Source: Faecalibacterium sp. (GTDB lineage: Bacteria; Bacillota; Clostridia; Oscillospirales; Ruminococcaceae). Taken from it: DNA of 28,298 nt. Numbering within the stretch: the stretch's first letter is position 1; the number at the start of each line of letters is the position of its first letter. Positions 22,554 through 28,298 of this stretch are shown here, one piece after another. The DNA is taken from assembly GCA_020025795.1 (NCBI GenBank), contig JAHHRK010000009.1:1-28298 (forward strand). The letters are read 5' to 3'. Under the pieces are notes generated by a model that saw nothing but the letters and a program-made list of their open reading frames with translations, had not been told where the DNA came from and searched no databases. The position numbers were made by a program, and so were the translations under genes.

Positions 22554-23330
22554 ATGGATGATAAAGAAACCCCAATCTACGAAGAAGATCTGAATTTAAT
22601 GCATCTTTGCCGCGAATTGATGCACCACTGGTATGTGATTGTTGCTGTGGCTTTGATTGCCGCTTTGGCAGGCTTCCTTTTCAGTAAGGCCTACCGGACC
22701 TACGAGTACACTGCATCTTTCGACATGATCGTTACTGCAAAACTCACTTCTGTCAAAATCGATCCTACCAAGAAAAGTCCTGTCATAAATCACCCCAAAT
22801 TCTCCAGTAAAAATAAAGAACCTGACAAAAACGAAATCACTGAAGAAGATATTGCACTGGCCAAGTCTCTGGTCGATACCTATGCATCTGTAATCCAAAG
22901 CAATGTCGTTTTGGAGCCGGTTATTGATATCCTTGGTTTGGATATGACCTATTCCGATCTGCGCGACATGGTTACTGTAAAGACAGAAGACCATTCTCAA
23001 ATTCTTCATGTATCTGTGTGTGGCGATGACGAAGTACAGGTTAAAAAAATTGCCCAACAGATTGGCCGCGTTCCGCCGCAGCTGCTCAGCAAGACAGCAA
23101 GAGCCGGTTTCTGCCAAATGTTCAGTAAAATCGAGACCGAGCAAACCGGCGTTTCCCCCAGCGTAAAAAAGATTACGGTTCTGTCCGCTTTCCTGGGTGC
23201 TTTTTTTGCAATCGGACTGTTGTTCCTGCGCTTTTTGTTTAGCAATTACATCGAAAACGATGAAGACGTCCAGAGCTATCTGAATCTGCCTGTTGTGGGC
23301 GTTATCCCGGCAATCAAGGAGGTAAAGTGA
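22554..23330 (+). CDS. Wzz/YveK-type polysaccharide chain-length (BY-kinase activator) protein
   Basis: A 258-residue membrane protein: short cytoplasmic N-terminus, first transmembrane helix (27-45), a long outer domain (46-207) and second transmembrane helix (208-229), then a cytoplasmic tail ending EDVQSYLNLPVVGVIPAIKEVK. This is the layout of Wzz/CapA proteins, which set polymer length and whose cytoplasmic tail activates a partner tyrosine kinase. The tail segment SYLNLPVVGVIP is typical. Just before the second helix the usual Pro-rich motif is reduced to GVSPSVKK. The start has GGAGG at good spacing. The CpsD-like gene begins one nt after the stop codon, so they are coupled. Glycosyltransferases are not adjacent. 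Confidence 0.85.
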   Translation: MDDKETPIYEEDLNLMHLCRELMHHWYVIVAVALIAALAGFLFSKAYRTYEYTASFDMIVTAKLTSVKIDPTKKSPVINHPKFSSKNKEPDKNEITEEDIALAKSLVDTYASVIQSNVVLEPVIDILGLDMTYSDLRDMVTVKTEDHSQILHVSVCGDDEVQVKKIAQQIGRVPPQLLSKTARAGFCQMFSKIETEQTGVSPSVKKITVLSAFLGAFFAIGLLFLRFLFSNYIENDEDVQSYLNLPVVGVIPAIKEVK

Positions 23331-23331
23331 G

Positions 23332-24066
23332 ATGTCTGTTTTTCATTTCAAGCCGTTCTCTTTTGTAAAAAAAGACGCATCCCAATCTTTTAGCCTCATC
23401 TCGAAACCGAACACACCGTTTCATTACGTGGAAGCATACAACGCGCTGCGCACCAATCTGAATTTTATTGCAACAGAAAACAACGCCCACAGCTTTGTGG
23501 TTACCAGCGCTATTCCGAACGAAAACGCCAGCAATGCATCGCTCAATTTAGCGATTTCTCTGGCTTCGGAAAAGAAACGTGTAATCATCGTTGACTGCGA
23601 TCTGCGCAAGCCTGCTTTGCAGCAGGCCCTGCACCTGGAATCCTGTACTAGCGGCCTTGTTCATGTTCTTACCGGAAAAGTAACGTTGGAAAAAGCAATC
23701 TGCAATTGTGAATCGCCGAATCTTTCTGTGCTGGTTGCTGGTGATGTCGACGGAAATCCTTCTGCACTTTTTGATCAGGATGAGATGAAAACCATCGTTG
23801 AAGCCCTGAAGCGTCAGTTTGATTACGTCATCCTCAATGCTCCACCGGTTTCTGTCGTAACGGACGCATCTATTCTGGGTCAGTACGTAGATGGCGCATT
23901 GCTCGTAGTGCGTTCCAAGTTTGCGCCGCGCGAGGCTGTACTGCTGGCAAAGCACAAACTGGAGGCTGTTCATGTGAAGATTTTCGGTGTAATTCTGACC
24001 GAGTTTAATAGCCGTAAAATCAACAAATCCTCCGGCTATTCCCACATGCACCGTTATCAGTATTGA
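23332..24066 (+). CDS. CpsD/CapB-like BY-kinase homologue with degenerate ATP-binding motifs
   Basis: A 244-residue protein with the full BY-kinase fold: N-terminal EAYNALRTNLNFIA (34-47), the region of Walker A, Walker A' VDCDLRKP (87-94), Walker B region and a Tyr-containing tail (Y236, Y242, Y244). Active members read GEGKST at Walker A; here residues 63-68 are N-E-N-A-S-N, so both glycines and the invariant lysine (A66) are missing. In Walker B, the aspartate of IIDTPP is N169 (VILNAPP). Walker A' keeps its aspartates. The reading frame is otherwise intact and the surrounding sequence conserved, so a sequencing error is unlikely. As written it should bind ATP poorly and not phosphorylate; a structural or regulatory role is inferred. 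It starts one nt after the Wzz-like gene. Confidence 0.85.
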   Translation: MSVFHFKPFSFVKKDASQSFSLISKPNTPFHYVEAYNALRTNLNFIATENNAHSFVVTSAIPNENASNASLNLAISLASEKKRVIIVDCDLRKPALQQALHLESCTSGLVHVLTGKVTLEKAICNCESPNLSVLVAGDVDGNPSALFDQDEMKTIVEALKRQFDYVILNAPPVSVVTDASILGQYVDGALLVVRSKFAPREAVLLAKHKLEAVHVKIFGVILTEFNSRKINKSSGYSHMHRYQY

Positions 24067-24100
24067 TTCTGCTTTGCATACCAGAATCATTTCATAAATA

Positions 24101-24153
24101 CAAAACCCCGAGAAGGCTGCGAAATTGTTCGCTGTGCCTTCCCGGGGTTTTTA
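24101..24153. terminator. Bidirectional terminator between CpsD-like and sugar transferase genes
   Basis: AAAACCCCGNGAAGGC paired with GCCTTCNCGGGGTTTTT, with an inner GCGAA/TTCGC stem, between convergent genes. Confidence 0.85.
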
Positions 24154-24187
24154 TTTTTCCTGTATCCTAAACTTAGGCTTTCATGTA

Positions 24188-25543
24188 TCAGTTTGCCTTA
24201 TTGGCCGTTGTCTGGCCTTCTGCAACACCTTCGGTGCTGTCAGACATAAAGAGGATCTTAACCGTTGCCATCATAATTTTCAGATCTTCTACGATGCTGG
24301 GATGTGCAATATACGTCAAGTCCATCTGCAGCTTATCGTACGGCGTTGTATTGTACTTACCATACACCTGTGCGTAGCCGGTCAAGCCTGCCTTTGCCTG
24401 CAAGCGCAGCGCAAATTCCGGCATTTCTTCCATATACTGCTGTGCAATTTCCGGACGCTCCGGGCGAGGTCCAACGATGGAAAGGTCGCCGTGCAGGATA
24501 TCCCACAGCTGCGGCAATTCATCCAAACGCAGCTTTCTGATGACTTTACCAATCGGGGTAATGCGATTATCATTGTCGCCTGTTGAAAGTCTTGCCACGC
24601 CGTCCTTTTCTGCGTCAGTACGCATACTGCGGAACTTATGGATGCGGAAGCGCTTGCCGTCCTTTGTCAGGCGAACCTGCGAATACAAAACCGGACCGCC
24701 ATCGTACAGCTTGATTGCAAGTGCAACAATCAGCATAATCGGGCTCAGCAGAATCAGCGCTAACAGAGAAATTACAATGTCCATCAGACGCTTCATAGCC
24801 AAAAACTCCGGAGAAGCATGATAGCGGCGTACCTGCAACATCGGAAGATGGAACATATGAATCGGTTTGGAGCCACTCATCAGTACATCGCCGATGCGAG
24901 GAATCACCATAACCTCAATATCCTCTGCAATACAGTACTTCAAAATGATGTTGCGGTCATGGCTATGCACACCACTCAGGAATACCGTTTTCACGCCTTT
25001 CAGAATACTCAAATCCTGCAAGCACTCATTTACCGGAACGATCATCTGAACCTCATATTTTTTAGCAAGGCCGTATTCCTGCACCAGTTCCTGCAAGCCT
25101 TCACGAGCATCGTGTATCACTGCCGTTGCACGAGGCGGAAACGTTCTGTAATACCAGTGATTCGCACTATAACTCCAGAGCGTCGAAAGCACCAGCTGCA
25201 CACCCAAAGTCATCAAAAGCGGCCACAACTTGGGTAGTTCTTTCGTCAACAACCATGTGATAATAAACATCACGCCGTCGGTCGCCATTGCCGCCAAACA
25301 TTGACTGTAAATCAGTTCTGCAATCGGCTTCATGGAAATAAGGAGTGCTTCGTACACGTTGCAGCATGCACAATAGATAATCATGAACAACGCAATGACT
25401 AAATAGTTGCCGTTACGGTAGAACGGAGATGCTACACGCTCCCCATAGTACAGATACCAGCAACCTGAAAATGCCGCCGTCATAAGAAGCAAGTTCAATA
25501 TTTTTACAAACTTAAGCAAAACATCATGCTTTATTTTTTCCAT
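24188..25543 (-). CDS. Polyprenyl-phosphate sugar-1-phosphate transferase (initiating exopolysaccharide enzyme)
   Basis: A 451-residue membrane enzyme of the WbaP/polyisoprenyl glycosylphosphotransferase family, which moves a sugar phosphate from a UDP-sugar to undecaprenyl phosphate as the first step of polymer synthesis. The N-terminal half has four membrane segments (about 9-32, 46-66, 80-100, 104-125) and a nucleotide-binding-like soluble domain (135-235). The catalytic domain begins at 248 with KRLMDIVISLLALILLSPIM (membrane helix 255-279), then GGPVLYSQVRLTKDGKRFRIHKFRSM, KLRLDELPQLWDILHGDLSIVGPRPERPE, and KAGLTGYAQVYGKYN. The start at 25543 has AAAGGG 8 nt upstream. It is convergent with the Wzz-like and CpsD-like genes and has a leader of about 190 nt. 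Confidence 0.92.
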   Translation of the reverse strand: MEKIKHDVLLKFVKILNLLLMTAAFSGCWYLYYGERVASPFYRNGNYLVIALFMIIYCACCNVYEALLISMKPIAELIYSQCLAAMATDGVMFIITWLLTKELPKLWPLLMTLGVQLVLSTLWSYSANHWYYRTFPPRATAVIHDAREGLQELVQEYGLAKKYEVQMIVPVNECLQDLSILKGVKTVFLSGVHSHDRNIILKYCIAEDIEVMVIPRIGDVLMSGSKPIHMFHLPMLQVRRYHASPEFLAMKRLMDIVISLLALILLSPIMLIVALAIKLYDGGPVLYSQVRLTKDGKRFRIHKFRSMRTDAEKDGVARLSTGDNDNRITPIGKVIRKLRLDELPQLWDILHGDLSIVGPRPERPEIAQQYMEEMPEFALRLQAKAGLTGYAQVYGKYNTTPYDKLQMDLTYIAHPSIVEDLKIMMATVKILFMSDSTEGVAEGQTTANKAN

Positions 25544-26053
25544 CTAGCTTACCCTTTCCGCTCATGCGAAACACCCCACAACGGGAAATTCACCACAGGC
25601 ACGGGATATCCTCTCTCATTTGCACAAGGCATAATCGAGAATGTCATTTCCGTGACATTTGCATTTCTATTTGCCAAAAGTGCAAATTTCATTTGAAAAC
25701 GCACTTTTCCAAATGCATTTTAATTTTTTGCGCTCGTTTTATTATAATATTGTCATTCCGAAAAAGCAAGTTATCAGGAAAGTTTTGTCTTTTTTTCACT
25801 TTTTCTGTCAACTTCATTTCTGCGTTTTTTCTGCGTTATATATGGGAAATCCATCTATCTTAGTAAATGTTTTTTCTTTTTTTGGGAACAGTTTCAACCG
25901 TCTTTCACAAACTTGAAAAAATTCAAATTTTTGGTTTTGTACCTTGTGTTATGGAATCTTCTCACCTTTTCGCTTCTGTCTTACTTGTACAAAAAGAAAA
26001 CAAAGAACCCGAAAGTTCTCTGCTTTCTAAAGCTTTTCTTCCAAAACCTGCTA
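25544..26053. other. A+T-rich control region of the sugar transferase gene
   Basis: No supportable gene. It holds the minus-strand promoter at 25741-25769 and, within the transcribed leader, two inverted repeats: AATGTCA-N6-TGACATT (25640-25659) and AAAAGTGC-N17-GCACTTTT (25676-25708). The stretch 25770-26053 is very A+T-rich with no further signal I can name. Confidence 0.5.
25741..25769 (-). promoter_or_regulatory. Candidate promoter of the sugar transferase gene
   Basis: TTGCTT (25764-25769), 17 nt, perfect TATAAT (25741-25746). Start near 25734 leaves a leader of about 190 nt carrying two strong inverted repeats. Confidence 0.55.
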
Positions 26054-26576
26054 TCAGCTATTATTTGCTGTATTGTATGCGGTACGGATGGCGCTGGCAA
26101 TATCTGCCGTGCGTTCGCCAGAACCATCGCCGGCATAGTAGACCGGCACAGCGCCTCCATCACATCAAAGTTGTTCTTCTTAGAACTCATTGCCGTGGGC
26201 ACATAATCACAGGAAACGTTGATTTTCTCTGTAGCCACTGGGATAGAAACTCGCTTTTTGACCTTTTCTGCAACAGGCAGTATCCAGTTGTAAAGTACTG
26301 CGCCCATCGGCGAAATAGTATCGCCACGGAAACTGGGAATCAGGCGATTGCCGCAGAGCTTAGGTGTGGTAGATGCCGTATTGATAGGCGTCACGACGCC
26401 GATTGCAATATATACCGCACCACCCTTGGCCAGTCGCTTGTAAAGTGGAGATTGCGCAGCCCCATAGAACCATCAAATTTCTTATAATCAGTAGTCAGCA
26501 GCGGAAGCATGATGCGATTCTTCAAAGCAAGATTACCCGCTTGCATGGTCTGCTGAAGCAACGAATTCTTAGATAT
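26054..26576 (-). pseudogene. Decayed NADH:flavin oxidoreductase / enoate-reductase-like gene
   Basis: Pieces of an old-yellow-enzyme-type flavoprotein with C-terminal FAD/NAD domain (BaiCD/2-enoate reductase type) occur in order but in different frames. Near 26480-26570: SLLQQTMQAGNLALKNRIML. Around 26440-26460 the frame shifts, continuing YKRLAKGGAVYIAIGVVTP and PKLCGNRLIPSFRG. Then an internal deletion joins ILPVAEKVKKRVSIPVAT to SKKNNFDVMEA, and after another frameshift VPVYYAGDGSGERTADIASA ends at a stop at 26054-26056. Only about 170 of the 640 or so residues usual for the family remain. The apparent start is ATA in ATATCTAAG, possibly a mutated ATG. It lies directly behind the MarR gene, whose former target it may be. 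Confidence 0.8.
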
Positions 26577-26579
26577 TGT

Positions 26580-26996
26580 TCACTCTTCTTTTGATGCGAT
26601 CCGTTTAAGCAGCATAAGGAGCAGCTCTTTTTCATTTTCTGTCATACCATCCAACGCGCGGTCTTCCCAGCGATGCAGCATAGCCTGGCCAAATTCAAAA
26701 ATCTCCTGGCCCTTTTCTGTGGCATACAGCACCGTTGCGCGTCTGTCCGTCGGATGCGCTTCCCTTCGAAAAAATCCATCTTCCACCAGTTTTTGAATGG
26801 TCCGCAGCGCATATGCTCGGTCCAGCGAAAGATCTCTGGTCACATCAGACGGTGTACACCCCGGACGAGCACAAACCTCCAGAATAAAATACAGCAACCC
26901 GACGGTAATACCTTTCTTTCGCAGTTCCTCGCCGCAAAAGAAAGAAAAATCTCGATGCAGTCGTTCGATACATGTAGGAAACATCGCATTGTTCAT
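26580..26996 (-). CDS. MarR-family transcriptional regulator
   Basis: A 138-residue winged-helix regulator. After an N-terminal dimerisation helix (LHRDFSFFCGEELRKKGITVGLLYFILEV), the DNA-binding part reads CTPSDVTRDLSLDRAYALRTIQKLVEDGFF followed by the wing REAHPTDRRATVLYATEKG, then C-terminal helices (about 100-138). The DxR wing (TDRRA) is the family hallmark. The start at 26996 follows AAAGGAG; an in-frame upstream start at 27032 lacks a signal. Such regulators often control a neighbouring oxidoreductase or efflux gene; here the downstream partner (26054-26576) is decayed, so the regulator may now act elsewhere or be on its way out. Confidence 0.88.
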   Translation of the reverse strand: MNNAMFPTCIERLHRDFSFFCGEELRKKGITVGLLYFILEVCARPGCTPSDVTRDLSLDRAYALRTIQKLVEDGFFRREAHPTDRRATVLYATEKGQEIFEFGQAMLHRWEDRALDGMTENEKELLLMLLKRIASKEE

Positions 26997-27079
26997 ACTA
27001 TTCTTCTCCTTTCGCAATCCTATACAGCGCAAACAGGCGACGAAGTTACCTGTTTTCTACATTTTCGCACATTGTTCAA

Positions 27080-27088
27080 ATTATAACA
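27080..27088 (-). promoter_or_regulatory. Extended -10 promoter of the MarR gene
   Basis: TGTTATAAT on the minus strand (TGN plus perfect TATAAT), with no good -35. It overlaps an inverted repeat TGTT-N8-AACA, a possible autoregulatory site. Confidence 0.5.
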
Positions 27089-27118
27089 TAGTTTGCATAA
27101 ATGTTCCATTGTCTGTGC

Positions 27119-27147
27119 TTGATTTTGATAACAGTTACAGGTATACT
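27119..27147 (+). promoter_or_regulatory. Promoter upstream of the tRNA-Arg 5' half
   Basis: TTGATT (27119-27124), 17 nt, TATACT (27142-27147); start near 27154, about 23 nt before the tRNA-like sequence. Confidence 0.6.
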
Positions 27148-27176
27148 AAACAGGTACTTATTTTTTCTGTAAATCT

Positions 27177-27217
27177 GTCTCTGTAGCTCAGCCGGATAGA
27201 GCATTCGTCTCCTAAGA
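27177..27217 (+). pseudogene. 5' half of a tRNA-Arg(CCT) gene
   Basis: GTCTCTGTAGCTCAGC and following bases match the complete tRNA-Arg(CCT) at 27440 through the acceptor 5' strand, D arm and anticodon loop CTCCTAA, with about six differences, then diverge completely. No T arm or 3' acceptor strand follows. It has its own promoter at 27119-27147. After it come small hairpins (GACAGG/CCTGTC, GTTGAA/TTCAAC). Confidence 0.75.
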
Positions 27218-27390
27218 ATTAAGACAGGCTGTCACCTGTCGAATTATGTTGAAAGTTCAACTTAAACCGGCAACGCATGAATTTCAGGCGAAACAAGTTT
27301 CTTCCATTTTGATCTTCTATTTTAGTTCCGGTTCGTCAACCGAGGTCCTCATGGATGCCCACAAGTAATTCCTGAAGCACTGCGCCGGTT

Positions 27391-27420
27391 TTGACCGGAC
27401 ACCCCACAAACCCGCATAAT
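27391..27420 (+). promoter_or_regulatory. Promoter of the complete tRNA-Arg
   Basis: TTGACC (27391-27396), 18 nt, CATAAT (27415-27420); start near 27427, 13 nt before the tRNA. Confidence 0.6.
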
Positions 27421-27439
27421 CCCCACAAAAATCGAATAT

Positions 27440-27516
27440 GTCTTCGTAGCTCAGCTGGATAGAGCACACGCCTCCTAAGCGTGGGGCCAGCGGTTCGAAT
27501 CCGCTCGAGGACACCA
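27440..27516 (+). tRNA. tRNA-Arg(CCT)
   Basis: Complete 77-nt tRNA with encoded CCA. Acceptor GTCTTCG/CGAGGAC (one G-T pair), D arm GCTC/GAGC, anticodon stem CACGC/GCGTG with loop CTCCTAA (anticodon CCT), T arm AGCGG TTCGAAT CCGCT, discriminator A. It reads AGG codons. Confidence 0.95.
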
Positions 27517-27573
27517 AAAAGGACAAAGCCCTGTTAGCAATTCTTGCAAATAGGATTTTGCCCTTCTTTTTTA
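27516..27573 (+). terminator. Terminator of tRNA-Arg
   Basis: AAAAAGG-CAAA-CCT paired with AGG-TTTG-CC and an inner GCAA/TTGC stem, bulged but followed by TTCTTTTTT. Confidence 0.65.
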
Positions 27574-27623
27574 TGTAATTACAAATCCGTCTTTTCCCCG
27601 CTAAGAACCTCTCTGAAATATGG

Positions 27624-27668
27624 CAAAGCCCCCTTATGTAGTTATTATCCTACACAAGGGGGCTTTTT
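27624..27668. terminator. Second terminator-like hairpin
   Basis: AAAGCCCCCTT-TGTAG / CTACA-AAGGGGGCTTTTT; strong stem with a T-tract on the plus strand. It may back up the tRNA terminator or end the minus-strand surface protein transcript. Confidence 0.75.
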
Positions 27669-27843
27669 GTCATTGTCCGCTTTTACGTAACCTGTTCAAG
27701 CGGCATCCGCTTCATTTTCTATCTTTGTGAAAATTTGCATGATCGGTGCAAACGGATTCTGAACATTGAAACAGAAACGCTTGCCAATCTACGCTACAGT
27801 TGTATTCATTGTATTTACAACATAATGAATTTTGTTTTTAAAA

Positions 27844-28298
27844 TTACTGTTCACGCTTTTTTCGTAAAGTCAGTACACCACTGCCACTTAGAACCATCAA
27901 GACAATCCACAATGTCAGGTTGGTAGTATCACCAGTTGCGGTGGCTCCAACTACGGGCTGCGGTGTGGTCGTCGGCACTTCTGTCGGTTGAGCAGTGTCT
28001 TGATCCTTTTCGGCTTGCGCTGCAGCATCCTGCAACGCCTTCAATGCTGCTTCTGCATCCTGCAGAACCTTTTCATTTGTGACCAGTTTCTTCTGCGTAT
28101 CGGTCAAAGCATCGAATGCCTTGCGAGCATCTGCAATGTTCTTTTCCGATTCCAGAGTAACCTTGCCGATAGCATTAATCTTTTCGATAACAGCGTTAGC
28201 AGCAGCTTGATCCTTTTCGGCCTGCGCTGCAGCATCCTGCAATGCCTTCAATGCTGCTTCTGCATCCTGCAGAACCTTTTCATTTGTGACCAGTTTCT
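27844..28298 (-). CDS. C-terminal end of a repeat-containing, sortase-type surface protein (5' end outside window)
   Basis: The visible 150 residues, open at the right edge, are two copies of a helical repeat with a 69-residue period (KLVTNEKVLQDAEAAL, and between the copies IGKVTLESEKNIADARKAFDALTD), of the coiled type found in many Firmicutes wall proteins. A Thr/Pro-rich stretch (QPTEVPTTTPQPVVG) precedes a sorting-signal-like end: TATGD, hydrophobic LWIVLMVLSGSGVLTL, and RKKREQ. The canonical LPxTG is replaced by a TATGD sequence, near the xPxTGD motifs of some Clostridia but without the proline. It is probably exported and fixed in the wall or membrane; binding partner unknown. Confidence 0.85.
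   Translation of the reverse strand, partial: KLVTNEKVLQDAEAALKALQDAAAQAEKDQAAANAVIEKINAIGKVTLESEKNIADARKAFDALTDTQKKLVTNEKVLQDAEAALKALQDAAAQAEKDQDTAQPTEVPTTTPQPVVGATATGDTTNLTLWIVLMVLSGSGVLTLRKKREQ
28000..28298 (-). repeat. Two copies of a 207-bp-period coding repeat
   Basis: Segments 28000-28091 and 28207-28298 are identical over 92 bases but for two silent-type changes, 207 bp (69 codons) apart. Further copies probably continue outside the window. Confidence 0.9.

Noticed and set aside
25913..26206. Possible small membrane protein beginning MKKFKFLVLYLVLWNLL
   Set aside because: TTG start without ribosome binding site, A+T-rich stretch, and its second half is antisense to the flavin reductase pseudogene.
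27209..27440. Group I intron in tRNA-Arg(CCT)
   Set aside because: Such introns occur in bacterial tRNA anticodon loops, but no conserved P7-type core is visible and no matching 3' exon (T arm plus CAGAGAC-like strand) follows before the complete second tRNA.
28000..28298. CRISPR-like repeats
   Set aside because: The repeats are long, in-frame coding repeats of a surface protein with conserved protein sequence between them, not short repeats with unique spacers.

Overview
The window is a chromosomal stretch from a Gram-positive gut anaerobe of the class Clostridia, most likely the Faecalibacterium/Gemmiger branch of the Oscillospiraceae (Ruminococcaceae). This is inferred from a SigA-type sigma factor, strong AGGAGG ribosome binding sites, a hexuronate operon, a sortase-type surface protein tail and GCT/CTG-rich codon use in the strongest genes. 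The genus is not proven by the sequence.

Layout. (1) 1-3611, all minus: a two-gene ArsR operon running off the left edge, a DUF1846 protein and an MFS transporter. (2) 3679-6714, plus: hisS from a near-consensus promoter, then an ECF sigma factor overlapping a membrane DUF4349 gene that may be its control partner. (3) 6812-12134, minus: tRNA-Gly(TCC), a short AI-2E-family permease, the primary sigma factor gene rpoD, and an operon of CPBP protease, tadA and an SDR with a long acidic/Pro-rich N-terminal extension. (4) 12240-20506: a hexuronate/glucuronide module with a minus-strand GntR/FadR regulator diverging from kdgA-kdgK-uxaC, a GH2 glycosidase with its own promoter, and an SDR. The GH2 enzyme would release a sugar (glucuronate if it is a glucuronidase); UxaC isomerises it; KdgK and KdgA convert 2-keto-3-deoxygluconate to pyruvate and glyceraldehyde-3-phosphate. 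Mannonate dehydratase and a dedicated transporter are absent, and the SDR is a candidate for the reductase step. (5) 20521-22090: an NCS2 xanthine/uracil-type permease with a perfect 15-bp palindrome above its promoter. (6) 22407-25769: a small exopolysaccharide module, a Wzz-like chain-length protein and a CpsD-like protein on plus, convergent with an initiating sugar transferase on minus. The CpsD-like protein has lost the key Walker A and Walker B residues. (7) 25544-28298, accessory in character: a long leader region, a decayed old-yellow-enzyme-type reductase behind a MarR regulator, a 5' half of tRNA-Arg(CCT) followed by a complete tRNA-Arg(CCT) with its own promoter, and the C-terminal end of a repeat-containing surface protein.

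The most notable observations are the CpsD-like protein without ATPase motifs, the tRNA-Arg half/complete pair that looks like the scar of an integrated element, the frameshifted reductase pseudogene, and the rpoD terminator whose 3' arm supplies the ribosome binding site of the next gene. I found no CRISPR array, no intact transposase or integrase, and no recognisable riboswitch class.
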